NCBI RefSeq assembly: GCF_004769525.1
Contig: NZ_RQFT01000007.1
Coordinates: 124,001-188,000, forward strand
Length of the DNA: 64,000 nucleotides
Direction of reading: 5' to 3'
Origin: Leptospira bouyouniensis
GTDB taxonomy: Bacteria > Spirochaetota > Leptospiria > Leptospirales > Leptospiraceae
Part shown: positions 46,083 to 55,368 of the stretch, piece after piece
Position numbering within the stretch: the stretch's first letter is position 1
Layout: each line of letters begins with the position of its first letter
The notes under the pieces: generated by a model
What the model saw: only the letters and a program-made list of their open reading frames with translations
Database searches by the model: none
Told to the model about the DNA's origin: nothing
Made by a program: the position numbers and the translations under genes

Positions 46083-46909
46083 ATGATGACCCCGGAATCT
46101 TTGTCTTTGGTTTTTCTATGTGACTCATCTTTTACCTTTTTATTCCCCGACATGAGACCACTCACGAGGGCTTTTAATTCCAGTGGTTTGACTGGGTGGA
46201 TCATTTCCCCTTCGTAACAAATTGTGATATCACCGGTCTCTTCAGATGTCACGATGATAATGGAATCTGTCTCTTCCGATAACCCAAGTGCAGATCTATG
46301 TCTTGCACCTAACGTTGATATTTCAACAGAACTACTCATTGGTAGATAAGATGCCGCACAGACAATTCGGTTTTGTTCAATGATGACTGCCCCATCATGA
46401 AGAGGAGAATTTTTAAAAAAGATAGTTTGCAAAATTTCAGAAGTGACAATGGAATCTATTGGCACCGCATTTTCAGAAATATCCTTAAGGCTTATATCTT
46501 TTACAAGCACGATGATCGACCCAATTTTTTCTTGGGACATGGCACGAACTGCTTCTACAATGGGATCCAAATCAAAAGTTGGCTTCAAAAAAAACAATCG
46601 AAGCAATCGTATACGCGCCAAATCACCAGTTAGCCGGCGTAATTCGGGCTGTAATAATACAATGATGGCAAAAACCAATGCAGGCCGAATGTTCGTTAAA
46701 ATCCATTCAAGTAACTCAAAACCTAAGTACTCTGCTAAACTTCCCGAAATCCAGATGATCCCAACTCCAAAGAGTAACTGGATTCCTCGTGTTCTACGAA
46801 GTGTTGTATAAGTTTTATAAATTAAAAAAGCGACGATGATTACATCTAAACTGATGGAGATATAGTTTTTACTCCATGGAATGATGTATAATCCTCGAAA
46901 AAAATCCAA
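46079..46909 (-). CDS. cdaA: Diadenylate cyclase CdaA
   Basis: A 276-residue c-di-AMP synthase. Three N-terminal membrane segments (about 15-85) are followed by the DAC domain: FFKNSPLHDGAVII carries the DGA motif and LGARHRSALGLSEETDS the RHR motif, both needed for ATP condensation. The C-terminal 30 residues are basic and charged. It lies two bases after dapB and overlaps the YbbR-domain gene by four, a linkage of peptidoglycan precursor synthesis with c-di-AMP signalling. Confidence 0.95.
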   Translation of the reverse strand: MDFFRGLYIIPWSKNYISISLDVIIVAFLIYKTYTTLRRTRGIQLLFGVGIIWISGSLAEYLGFELLEWILTNIRPALVFAIIVLLQPELRRLTGDLARIRLLRLFFLKPTFDLDPIVEAVRAMSQEKIGSIIVLVKDISLKDISENAVPIDSIVTSEILQTIFFKNSPLHDGAVIIEQNRIVCAASYLPMSSSVEISTLGARHRSALGLSEETDSIIIVTSEETGDITICYEGEMIHPVKPLELKALVSGLMSGNKKVKDESHRKTKDKDSGVII

Positions 46910-46910
46910 T

Positions 46911-47714
46911 TTATATTCCTAAAACATCAAACATATTGTACAAACCTTTCGATTTGCCATGTAAAAATTCAGCAGCTTTTACAGCACCACTAGCAAATGT
47001 TTTGCGGTCTTGTGCTTTATGTGTGATCTCTATCCTTTCCTCAGGACTAAAAAAATAAACTGTGTGTTCTCCAACAACTTCACCTGCTCGCATCGTGTGC
47101 ATTGCGATTTCCTTTTGGTCACGTTCTGGATACATTCCGTGACGACCATAAATCACATTTTCTTCTGATCGATTACTTGCTCCGAGTAATACCTCTTTGA
47201 GATACATGGCGGTACCTGATGGAGAATCTTTTTTATGGCGGTGGTGGATATCTAAAACTTCAATATCAAAATCTTCGTGTAATACTTTGGCAGCAATTTC
47301 GGTGAGTTTAAACAATAAATTCACACCCACAGACATATTTGGAGAAAAGACAATCGGAATCGTTTGTGCTGCGGACTTAATTAATGTTTTATCTGAGTCA
47401 GTAAGACCTGTCGTCCCAATGACTAAAGGTTTATGGTTTTGTAATACGACTCCAAGAATGGATTCAAAACCAGTGTGTGTACTGAAATCGATTAATACAT
47501 CTGAATCTTCGCATGCTTTCTGTAAGTCGGAAGATAACAAAATCCCAGTTTCTTTGATGCCTGCATGGTTACCAGAATCAAAACCTGCATAAATGGCACC
47601 TTCTCTTACGACAGCTGCGCTTAACTCTGATTTTTTGGAAAGGGAGATTACTTGGATAATGGCTTTACCCATCCTCCCACCAGCACCTATTACACCGACT
47701 TTGATCTTAGACAA
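46911..47714 (-). CDS. dapB: 4-hydroxy-tetrahydrodipicolinate reductase
   Basis: A 267-residue NAD(P)H-dependent enzyme of lysine and diaminopimelate synthesis. [15 protein letters not shown] is the nucleotide-binding loop, [18 protein letters not shown] is the catalytic signature with the essential His and Lys, and [27 protein letters not shown] closes the tetramerisation domain. Its start overlaps the end of dapA by 8 bases, so the pair is coupled. Confidence 0.97.
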   Translation of the reverse strand: MSKIKVGVIGAGGRMGKAIIQVISLSKKSELSAAVVREGAIYAGFDSGNHAGIKETGILLSSDLQKACEDSDVLIDFSTHTGFESILGVVLQNHKPLVIGTTGLTDSDKTLIKSAAQTIPIVFSPNMSVGVNLLFKLTEIAAKVLHEDFDIEVLDIHHRHKKDSPSGTAMYLKEVLLGASNRSEENVIYGRHGMYPERDQKEIAMHTMRAGEVVGEHTVYFFSPEERIEITHKAQDRKTFASGAVKAAEFLHGKSKGLYNMFDVLGI

Positions 47715-48591
47715 TGCCTTCCTCTTTTAACTGGAATACTATTTTTTTAAAGGACTCAGCTGCTTGCCCTTCTGAAAGAGAAGTCATTGGTAATCTGAGT
47801 TCATTTGTGCAATACCCAAACCAACTCATAGCAGCTTTAATTGGAATGGGATTTGTTTCAATAAAAGCATTCACAAACACAGGAAGAAGTTTGTAATAGA
47901 TTTTTTTAGAAGCTTCTAAATCACCACGTAAATACAAAGATACCATATCCACACAAGCTCGTGGGAATAAATTGGAAACAACTGAAACGACACCTTTACC
48001 ACCAATCGAAAGTACTGGAAGCGTAAGGTTGTCATCACCAGATAATAAATCAAAATCGGCCGGACATTGGGAGATCACCTTTGCCATTTGTCCAAGATCC
48101 CCTGTCGCTTCTTTGATCGCTGCAATTTTAGGATGTGCCGCCAAACGACTGACAGTTTCTGGCACTAAGTTGACATTCGTGCGACCAGGAATATTGTACA
48201 ACATCACTGGTTTAGATGATACATTGGCAATCGCTGTAAAATGTTGGAACATCCCTTCTTGTGTCGGTTTGTTGTAATACGGATTCACAGAAAGGATTCC
48301 GTCCACTCCGTCGGCACATGCGGATTCAGTGAGCTCAATTGCCTCTTTTGTAGAATTGGAACCTGTCCCAGCAATAACTTGGATTTTCCCGGCCACCACC
48401 TGAACTGTTTTTTGGATGAGTTCCTTATGTTCTTCATAAGATAAAGTTGGTGATTCTCCCGTTGTCCCACATGGAACCACTCCAGCAACTCCCGATCGGA
48501 TCTGGTTTTCTAGGATTTTAAAATAGCTATCGTAATCGATTTTCCCTTGGCGGAAAGGGGTGATGACCGCAGTGTAGACGCCCTGAAACAT
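47707..48591 (-). CDS. dapA: 4-hydroxy-tetrahydrodipicolinate synthase
   Basis: A 294-residue TIM-barrel aldolase condensing pyruvate with aspartate semialdehyde. [15 protein letters not shown] is the substrate loop, [14 protein letters not shown] holds the active-site Tyr, [14 protein letters not shown] the second Tyr/Arg, and [11 protein letters not shown] the Schiff-base Lys. It begins the dapA-dapB-cdaA-cdaR run and is divergent from a glycosyltransferase gene with 77 bases between. Confidence 0.97.
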   Translation of the reverse strand: MFQGVYTAVITPFRQGKIDYDSYFKILENQIRSGVAGVVPCGTTGESPTLSYEEHKELIQKTVQVVAGKIQVIAGTGSNSTKEAIELTESACADGVDGILSVNPYYNKPTQEGMFQHFTAIANVSSKPVMLYNIPGRTNVNLVPETVSRLAAHPKIAAIKEATGDLGQMAKVISQCPADFDLLSGDDNLTLPVLSIGGKGVVSVVSNLFPRACVDMVSLYLRGDLEASKKIYYKLLPVFVNAFIETNPIPIKAAMSWFGYCTNELRLPMTSLSEGQAAESFKKIVFQLKEEGIV

Positions 48592-48668
48592 AAATTAAAC
48601 ATCGAGGAGGGACTGATTTTTGCAATAAAAAACTGCCAAAAGACCCCGTTCTCTGAAACTTTGCGAAA

Positions 48669-49748
48669 ATGGTCCCTTTTTTTCCCATTTCCTTCCTGAT
48701 TCTAGGCTTCTTTAGCCTTATTTTGCACACAATTTATGTGTATTCACGATTTGGAGTGAAAGATGTGCCAAATGAACGGAGTTTGCATGACACAGTTACA
48801 AAAAAATCGGGTGGGATGTTTTTTATTCCCCTTTTTTTGGTGGCCACACTCCTCTTTTATTTTTACCCGCAGTGGACAGATTCTGCATTTGTTTTTCCGA
48901 GTCCAAACCACATAAACGACTTCTATCTTCTGTTAGCTGGTATATTTATATTTTCCATTCTAGGATTTGTGGATGATTTGATTCACCTAACACCTAAACT
49001 TAGGCTTATTTTAGAGTTAGGAATTGTCTTTGTTTGTTTATGGGGCATTGGACCGAGAACTAGCAGTTTTGGTTATACTTCGATCCCTCAAATTGTACAA
49101 ATCATATTTTTAACCATATTTTTAGTATTTGGGATCAACTTAGTCAACTTTATGGATGGGATGGATTGGTATCTTGTCCTGACATTTACGATTTGTTTTT
49201 TTTCCATTGGAATTGTTTTACCCAACTTTTTTTCTAAACCAAATTTTGGATACAGTTTGTACACAATTTTATTCCTTTCGATGTTTGGTTTTATGTTTTA
49301 TAATTTCCCAAAGGCAAAATTGTTTATGGGCGATAGTGGGTCCTTAGCTCTCGGATTTTTTGTATTGTTCCTACCATTACTTTTCCATCACGATTCCCAA
49401 AGTCCAGACACTGATCATCCAATGCTCTGGGATTTAACTGATTATTTTTATCTTTTTCCTTTCTTTTGGATTGATGGAATTTTCATATTAATCAAACGTT
49501 TCATTCAGAAAAAACATCTTTTCCAAGCACATAGAGAACATCTCTACCAAAAACTAACAGAAACGAATTTAGGAAAAGTTGGTTCCCTCGTTGTATTTTC
49601 ACTTCTAAATTTATTCGTTCTTTGCCTCCACTTTCTTTTCCAACACTTAAGACTCGGAAAGTTTACCATTTTGTTTGGACTGTTTTTTGTTTCCCTCATA
49701 ATGTATGCCTTTCTTTGGGTTTGGGCTTTACGAAAAAACCTTGCCTAA
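48669..49748 (+). CDS. WecA/MraY-like polyprenyl-phosphate sugar-phosphate transferase
   Basis: A 359-residue membrane protein with about ten segments. VPNERSLHDTVTKKSGGM, ILGFVDDLIHLTPKLRL, NLVNFMDGMDW and AKLFMGDSGSLALGF are the conserved cytoplasmic loops of the family that links a sugar phosphate to undecaprenyl phosphate. The motifs fit the WecA/TagO/WbpL branch starting O-antigen or other surface glycan, not MraY itself. It is followed at once by a DUF368 gene, a likely carrier-lipid recycler. Confidence 0.92.
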   Translation: MVPFFPISFLILGFFSLILHTIYVYSRFGVKDVPNERSLHDTVTKKSGGMFFIPLFLVATLLFYFYPQWTDSAFVFPSPNHINDFYLLLAGIFIFSILGFVDDLIHLTPKLRLILELGIVFVCLWGIGPRTSSFGYTSIPQIVQIIFLTIFLVFGINLVNFMDGMDWYLVLTFTICFFSIGIVLPNFFSKPNFGYSLYTILFLSMFGFMFYNFPKAKLFMGDSGSLALGFFVLFLPLLFHHDSQSPDTDHPMLWDLTDYFYLFPFFWIDGIFILIKRFIQKKHLFQAHREHLYQKLTETNLGKVGSLVVFSLLNLFVLCLHFLFQHLRLGKFTILFGLFFVSLIMYAFLWVWALRKNLA

Positions 49749-49751
49749 AGT

Positions 49752-50759
49752 TTGGATGAATCCAATCTTTCCGTTATGCCTCTAACAAAAAAAGAAATTC
49801 TATTTTGCATTCTCAACGGGTTTCTCATTGGAATCGCAAATCTTATCCCTGGTGTGTCTGGGGGAACCTTTGCTCTTATCCTTGGCCTTTATGACAGACT
49901 CATCACAGCCATTACTTCTTTAAATTTTGAAACCATTAAAGTTTCCTTTTCCTTACTCATAGGATTTTGGAAAGAAGAAGTGAGGACAAATTTTGCCAAG
50001 GAAATGAAACGAATTGATTTTTGGTTTTTAGTATTCCTTGGAATTGGACTTTTACTTTCTGTGATCTCTGGCGCTAAACTCATCCAATTTTTATTACAAA
50101 ACCATCCAGAAGCTACACTTGCACTTTTTATTGGTCTCATCATACCATCACTAGTAGTTCCTTACAAACTTATCGAAAAACATAGTTTCATTGTTTGGTT
50201 ATTTTTAATCCCAGGAATTTTATTAACCATCGTTCCTAGTTTTTTTATGGGAGAAAATACTGGTTCTGAAAATCCAATTTTTGCATTTGGAACAGGTGTG
50301 ATTGCCATCTCTGCCATGATCTTGCCAGGGATTTCTGGTTCTTACATCATGCTCGTGTTAGGTGAATACCAAATTGTAATTGGTAAACTTTCGACCATCT
50401 TAGAGCCAAGTTCTATTTTATTTTTAGCTGCATTTGGAATTGGTTGTTTACTTGGACTTTTGATCTTCACACATATCGTAAAATGGTTATTTGTGAAATA
50501 CAAATCACATACTATGACATTTTTACTTGGTCTTATCTTAGGTTCATTTTTTATCCTTTGGCCGTTTAAAGATTATGCCAATGGCCAAGCGGTTGTTGGA
50601 AGGTCTGGGGAAGTGAAACGAGACATCCAAATTGCCACGGCGAAAAATATCTTACCAAAAGATTTTACAGAAGCCCAAATCCCTCTCGCAGCCCTGGTGT
50701 TAGGTTTAGCATTAGGAATGGGACTCAATCGATTGGAGTCATTGCAAGAGAAGAAGTAG
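49752..50759 (+). CDS. DUF368 (PopT-like) undecaprenyl-phosphate translocase
   Basis: A 335-residue polytopic membrane protein. LIGIANLIPGVSGGTFALILG near the N terminus and ISAMILPGISGSYIMLVLGEY in the middle are the two inverted repeat motifs of DUF368, the family of PopT, which returns undecaprenyl phosphate to the cytoplasmic face. The TTG at 49752 is three bases after the transferase stop; ATG at 49776 is an alternative start. The 3' end overlaps the convergent ammonia-lyase gene by 35 bases. Confidence 0.85.
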   Translation: MDESNLSVMPLTKKEILFCILNGFLIGIANLIPGVSGGTFALILGLYDRLITAITSLNFETIKVSFSLLIGFWKEEVRTNFAKEMKRIDFWFLVFLGIGLLLSVISGAKLIQFLLQNHPEATLALFIGLIIPSLVVPYKLIEKHSFIVWLFLIPGILLTIVPSFFMGENTGSENPIFAFGTGVIAISAMILPGISGSYIMLVLGEYQIVIGKLSTILEPSSILFLAAFGIGCLLGLLIFTHIVKWLFVKYKSHTMTFLLGLILGSFFILWPFKDYANGQAVVGRSGEVKRDIQIATAKNILPKDFTEAQIPLAALVLGLALGMGLNRLESLQEKK

Positions 50760-52260
50760 AATTAGAAATTCTATCAATGAGTGTCTGGATTTCAAAATCC
50801 AGACTTCTATCCACATCCATTGTCTTAAGCCCACGAAATAATTCACAATCTGGCACCAATTCTTTTCGTTTGGCAAATAAGGAAGATTGGTATACAGCAT
50901 ACGAAAAAATAGATAATAGTTTTGTCACACTCGTCACTGTTCTACGATTTCGTAAAACTGATATGGCTCCCATAGGCACTATGTCTTGGTTATTTCCATT
51001 CGTAGGAATCGATTGCATGGAACCAGGCATACTATCCCTTCGCACTTCAGCCGTTAGGTGAGCTGACATAAGGCCTAATCCAGATAACCCGGCAAAAGTT
51101 CCTGGTTTTGCCGATAACATCAGCGGGAATTCATCGTTCTCCTTGGGATCAAACAAATAATTTAAAAATCGGTCCGCCCAAGTACACCAAACTGCCATCG
51201 CATTTTGTAAACGATCTGCCGCAAAACTTACCTGCGAAGCGTAAAAACCACCACCTTCGGCAAATCGGTAACGAGTTTCCTCTCTTCCGTCAGTATGAAT
51301 GAGAACAGGATTATCAGATAATGAATTTAATTCTTGTTCAACGACTCCACCAATGGACTCAATTTCATCCCAGACAGCCCCTAATATTTGAGGGATACAA
51401 CGAACAGAATAAATGTCTTGTATCCGTTTTCCTTCCACTTTCGATTTTGGATTTTTAGAAACAATGGGATGCAGAAATTTTGCAATCAGTTTCGGTCCAG
51501 AGAATTGTTTGTGGTTGTGGTAAGCCGGATGGAAAGCGTCGGGGAAAACAGAATGGTAATGAAAAAGGTATTGTAAGAGTTCAATCGATTGCAAAAACAA
51601 GTTACGAAATGTAACCACTTGGTAACCAAGAAGGGCTGTTGTAAAACTTGTACCATTGGTTAACGAAATGGCTTCTTTGGGATGGGGTGTCCATGGTAGA
51701 CCTGAAATTTTTGACGTTTTCCCATTTTGTTTTGTGGGACCTAATTCTTTCCCTTTGCCAGTAAATCCTGACTCACCAAGTAGTGCCAACGGAATGTAAC
51801 TAAGAGGGATCAAGTCACCCGAGGCAGATAAAGAACCTCTTTCGGGAAGTATGGGTATACAATCCAATTCTAATAGTTGGTTCAAAACGTCTAAGGTTTC
51901 ATACCGAATCCCTGAACCACCGAGTGATAAACTATAAAGTCTCGCAGCTAACACAACCCTTGCTTCTTCATGGGTTAAATTGGAATGAGGGATTCCTTCT
52001 TTGGAAAGCACAGGTTCCACTGTTAGGTGGTAAACCAATGATTTTTGGATCAAATCTAGCTCTTCATTGGAAGTGAAGGCATGCGGACCAAAACCTGTAT
52101 GGATCCCGTAGATGAGTTTTTCTTTCGAAGTTTTGAGAATTGATTCAAGTTCCTCTCGTTCCTTCTGTAAGGAATCTTTGCGATTCGAAAGGTGAGAAAA
52201 TGAACCAGACCGTGATAAGGAATATAATTGGGATAAATGCAGGATCATGAAAGGATTCAA
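50725..52260 (-). CDS. Aromatic amino acid ammonia-lyase (HAL/TAL family)
   Basis: A 511-residue MIO enzyme. The cofactor-forming ASGDL is at 146-150 in SLSASGDLIPLS, with Tyr51 and HTGFGPH nearby and NGTSFTTALLGYQ, QDIVPMG further on. At the position that selects substrate, IQKSLVYHL has Tyr-His-Leu (His78, Leu79), where histidase has Ser-His and phenylalanine lyase Phe-Leu; His-Leu is the tyrosine ammonia-lyase type. No hutU or hutI is near. The start is TTG at 52260 or ATG at 52248, right after a GC-rich hairpin. Confidence 0.87.
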   Translation of the reverse strand: MNPFMILHLSQLYSLSRSGSFSHLSNRKDSLQKEREELESILKTSKEKLIYGIHTGFGPHAFTSNEELDLIQKSLVYHLTVEPVLSKEGIPHSNLTHEEARVVLAARLYSLSLGGSGIRYETLDVLNQLLELDCIPILPERGSLSASGDLIPLSYIPLALLGESGFTGKGKELGPTKQNGKTSKISGLPWTPHPKEAISLTNGTSFTTALLGYQVVTFRNLFLQSIELLQYLFHYHSVFPDAFHPAYHNHKQFSGPKLIAKFLHPIVSKNPKSKVEGKRIQDIYSVRCIPQILGAVWDEIESIGGVVEQELNSLSDNPVLIHTDGREETRYRFAEGGGFYASQVSFAADRLQNAMAVWCTWADRFLNYLFDPKENDEFPLMLSAKPGTFAGLSGLGLMSAHLTAEVRRDSMPGSMQSIPTNGNNQDIVPMGAISVLRNRRTVTSVTKLLSIFSYAVYQSSLFAKRKELVPDCELFRGLKTMDVDRSLDFEIQTLIDRISNSTSSLAMTPID

Positions 52261-52261
52261 A

Positions 52262-52279
52262 CCGGGGAAAGATCCCCGG
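52262..52279 (-). terminator. GC-rich hairpin between the antiporter and ammonia-lyase genes
   Basis: CCGGGG and CCCCGG form a six-base all-GC stem around a six-base loop, unusual in this AT-rich sequence, and on the minus strand it is followed by TTTG. It sits in the 31-base gap between the two genes, so it either ends the antiporter message or hides the lyase start site. Confidence 0.55.
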
Positions 52280-52291
52280 CTTTTGTAAAAC

Positions 52292-53767
52292 TTAGACGAA
52301 GAAAATAAAGGTGATGAGAATAAAAACAGGAACCAAAATTCCCATTGAATATGCTAAATACCCACCAAAAGAAGGCATCTTCACTTTGTTTTCTTCTGCC
52401 ACTGACTTCACCATAAAGTTAGGGGCGTTACCAATGTACGTATTGGCACCCATAAACACAGCACCCACTGAGATTGCTTTTAAAATCTCTTCTGCTTGGA
52501 CATTTCCAATGAACTGGCCAAGAGTGAGAGGAGTAGATCCGACAGGGGTGAGGAGTCCCGAAGCCAATGATCCGAACGTTAAGTATGTGGGAGCATTGTC
52601 GAGGACTGAGGAGAAAGCCCCTGTTGCCCAAAAGAATTGCCAGTTTTGTGTGATCCCAAGTTCCTTTCCATGTGCTTCCAATAACACTAGAGCAGGGATC
52701 ATAGTGATGAAAATTCCAATGAAGAGATAAGCCACTTCTTGGATCGGATGCAAAGTAAAGTTATTAAACTTTCGATTTTCTTCTTTAGATGTAAACTTAG
52801 AAAGACCAATGAGAACAATGAGAACTGCTTCTCGGATAAACCCAAGGGTTGGTGTTTCATTGATTTGTGGGATATAGTTACTGTTTAAAAATGCAACTGC
52901 TAAAATCACACCGAGTAACCAGATAAAATTTACTTGGCCACCAATTGAAAAAGGGGTAGCAAGTTTCGTATCACGGGCCAAATCTTTTTTGGTTTCTTTT
53001 TTGTAAGCCAATGTGTCCCAAACAAAATACACAGTGAGTAAGATGACAAGTGCCACTAACATCTCAGGTAATAACTTAAATGTCCATGTGAATGGGACTC
53101 CTTTTAAGTAACCCAAAAACAATGGAGGATCACCGAGAGGTGTTAAAGATCCACCAATGTTAGATACAAGAAAGATAAAAAACACAACAGTATGAACAAC
53201 ATGTTTTCGTTCGCTATTTGTTTTTAACAATGGACGAATCAGTAACATGGATGCACCCGTAGTTCCAATAAAAGAGGCAAGACTTGCTCCAATTAACAAG
53301 TATAACGTGTTGTTAAGTGGGGTTGCTTTGATATCCCCTTTGATCACAATCCCACCGGAAATGTAAAACAAGGATCCGAGTAAGATGATAAAAGGAATAT
53401 AATCAAAGAAAACGGTATGTACGATATTATGGCTATACCCATAAACAAGTAAAACAACAAAGGAGATTGCTCCGAGACCCACTGCTAAAATGAGTTTGTT
53501 GTTATTGTCTTCCCACCAATGGGCTGTTTTGTGAGAGGCAACAGGCAAAATCGCAATCGAAAGGAGAATTGCCACAAAAGGTAAAACCGTCCAATACGGG
53601 AGTTCTTCGTGTACGGATTCTCCATGTGAGGAATGCCCTGTTTCCTCTTGTGTTGTTGTTTCTGTTGGAACCGGAGTTGGTTCTTCGGCAAATAACCCTG
53701 CAGTTGTCACAGACAAACAAATCAGGAAAACCATCAATGTGAGAAGCTTCTTCAACGTGCTCACCAT
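52292..53767 (-). CDS. nhaD: NhaD-type sodium:proton antiporter
   Basis: A 491-residue protein of the ion transporter superfamily. A cleavable signal or first membrane segment (about 8-26) is followed by a Ser/His/Glu-rich loop and about twelve membrane segments. ISGGIVIKGDIKATPLNNT, SNIGGSLTPLGDPPLFLGYLKG and FSSVLDNAPTYLTF are the conserved NhaD loops that bind sodium. It should exchange internal sodium for protons. It lies upstream of the ammonia-lyase gene and downstream of the MBL gene on the same strand. Confidence 0.9.
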   Translation of the reverse strand: MVSTLKKLLTLMVFLICLSVTTAGLFAEEPTPVPTETTTQEETGHSSHGESVHEELPYWTVLPFVAILLSIAILPVASHKTAHWWEDNNNKLILAVGLGAISFVVLLVYGYSHNIVHTVFFDYIPFIILLGSLFYISGGIVIKGDIKATPLNNTLYLLIGASLASFIGTTGASMLLIRPLLKTNSERKHVVHTVVFFIFLVSNIGGSLTPLGDPPLFLGYLKGVPFTWTFKLLPEMLVALVILLTVYFVWDTLAYKKETKKDLARDTKLATPFSIGGQVNFIWLLGVILAVAFLNSNYIPQINETPTLGFIREAVLIVLIGLSKFTSKEENRKFNNFTLHPIQEVAYLFIGIFITMIPALVLLEAHGKELGITQNWQFFWATGAFSSVLDNAPTYLTFGSLASGLLTPVGSTPLTLGQFIGNVQAEEILKAISVGAVFMGANTYIGNAPNFMVKSVAEENKVKMPSFGGYLAYSMGILVPVFILITFIFFV

Positions 53768-53813
53768 CCTATTTTTTTTAGGACAGCTTACCCGAAAGAG
53801 AAATCACATGGAA

Positions 53814-54875
53814 CTAAAAAAAGCGAGTTTCTCCAATTTTTAAGGGTACGAAAGCAGATTCGGAGATTCCCGATTGTTTCATTGCCTCTTTTGTGCGTGG
53901 CACAGGAGAATCAAGTGGTTCATCTGATAAAACAAAGGTCATATAGTGCATTGGTACCAAGTATTTTGCCTTCAAATCCAGAAAAGACATTACCGCTTGG
54001 GTGGGCCCAATGTGAACAGGTTCCATGAGCCATCGTGGTTCAGTTGCACCAATTGGCAAAATGGCCACATCAATGTTTCCAAAACGATTTGCAATTTCCT
54101 TAAAATGCGAAAAATAACCGGTATCTCCCGCAAAATACACTTTTTCCCGTGTACCAGAAATCATAAAACTTCCCCAAAGTGTTTCGTCTCGGTCAAAAAG
54201 ACTTCGCCCGCTAAAATGTTGTGTCGGTGTGAATGTTAATTTTACTGAACCGAATGAAATTTCTTCCCACCAATCCATTTCGTTTACATTTTTTAAACCT
54301 TCACCTAACAGAAGTTTTTTATTTCCAAGACCTGTCAAAACCAAAGGATGAAATGTCTCCTCCAACTTTTTAAGTGTTGGAATGTCGGTGTGGTCATAAT
54401 GATTGTGGGATAATATGACTATGTCTATTTTGGGAAGGTCACCGAGGGAGATACCAGGTGGAGTGTAACGTTTTGGTCCAGCAAAACTTAAAGGGGAACA
54501 TCTATCACTCCAAATAGGATCCGTGAGTATATTGAGACCATCGATTTGTACAAGTGTAGTCGCATGCCCTACCCATGTGACGGAAAGTTTTGTATCGTTA
54601 CTTTTTAATAGGTTACCATCATTGATTAGGATGGGAAATGGTGGATAAGTTTTAGCATCCAAACTATACTGTAAAAAAAATCGATCCCATTGCCATACGA
54701 GAACATCCCAAAATCCTTTACGTTCATAATTCGGATTTGGATTCTGGAATCCAGAATGGGTATGGTGGGGTTTTAAGATTTTAGAGTCGGCAATACTGCT
54801 CGTGGTCAATCCAAACAGAATCGTGAGTGTAACAAATGATTTCCAATTCACGAATTTTAGACTGTGACAAGACAC
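53814..54875 (-). CDS. MBL-fold hydrolase (NAPE-PLD/RomA-like)
   Basis: A 353-residue protein starting at GTG with an N-terminal signal or anchor (SFVTLTILFGLTTSSIA). WVGHATTLVQIDGLNILTDPIWSDRCSP and ILSHNHYDHTDI carry the strand and HxHxDH zinc ligands, with YFAGDTGYF and LVPMHYMTF supplying the others. This is the arrangement of N-acyl-phosphatidylethanolamine phospholipase D-like enzymes, so a periplasmic lipid phosphodiesterase is plausible. The substrate is not proven. Confidence 0.87.
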   Translation of the reverse strand: MSCHSLKFVNWKSFVTLTILFGLTTSSIADSKILKPHHTHSGFQNPNPNYERKGFWDVLVWQWDRFFLQYSLDAKTYPPFPILINDGNLLKSNDTKLSVTWVGHATTLVQIDGLNILTDPIWSDRCSPLSFAGPKRYTPPGISLGDLPKIDIVILSHNHYDHTDIPTLKKLEETFHPLVLTGLGNKKLLLGEGLKNVNEMDWWEEISFGSVKLTFTPTQHFSGRSLFDRDETLWGSFMISGTREKVYFAGDTGYFSHFKEIANRFGNIDVAILPIGATEPRWLMEPVHIGPTQAVMSFLDLKAKYLVPMHYMTFVLSDEPLDSPVPRTKEAMKQSGISESAFVPLKIGETRFF

Positions 54876-54937
54876 AATAAGTTGGATCCATTTTTCGATT
54901 GCCTTTTTCCAAAATTAAACCACACTCATTTACTACT

Positions 54938-55339
54938 ATGTATCGATACGACGAAACAAAGAATTTGTTCATCGCTTACGCGAAATGGAGAGATGCTGTC
55001 GATCGTACGGAAGGAAATGAAACTGTATTTGGTTCCAATGCAGAAATTTCGGAAATTGCAAGGGACTTAAGGGAAGATGCAGAATTTGAACTACGAATCC
55101 TAATCCAAGATCTGAAAAAACAAAACCCTGCAGCCATTAAGGAATGGGTTGAGCTCACCAAACAATTCTTAAATGCTTCAGATTTAGGAGTCACAGAAGA
55201 GCAAATGCAACAAAGAAAACAAATTGCAAGGGATTGGAAATATTCCAGGTCACCTCTAGGAGTATCCGTACGATACCCGCACCCTTCCCAATATTGGGGG
55301 AGTGGGATTGGAGTGCTCGGACCCGATTTGGACTGGTAA
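54938..55339 (+). CDS. Conserved hypothetical protein
   Basis: About 133 residues from the ATG at 54938; a TTG frame starts 13 codons earlier. It is soluble and mostly helical (EISEIARDLREDAEFELRILIQDLKK), with a Gly/Pro/aromatic tail ending HPSQYWGSGIGVLGPDLDW. I recognise no family. It is divergent from the MBL gene and precedes the YdcF-like gene by about 30 bases, with in-frame-looking overlap on another frame that I discount. Confidence 0.6.
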   Translation: MYRYDETKNLFIAYAKWRDAVDRTEGNETVFGSNAEISEIARDLREDAEFELRILIQDLKKQNPAAIKEWVELTKQFLNASDLGVTEEQMQQRKQIARDWKYSRSPLGVSVRYPHPSQYWGSGIGVLGPDLDW

Positions 55340-55368
55340 AAATCTCAACCCAATTGGATTCTTCCCTT

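Noticed and set aside
55234..55368. Upstream extension of the YdcF-like protein
   Set aside because: It lies within the coding end of the preceding gene and precedes the natural membrane segment; ATG 55369 is preferred.
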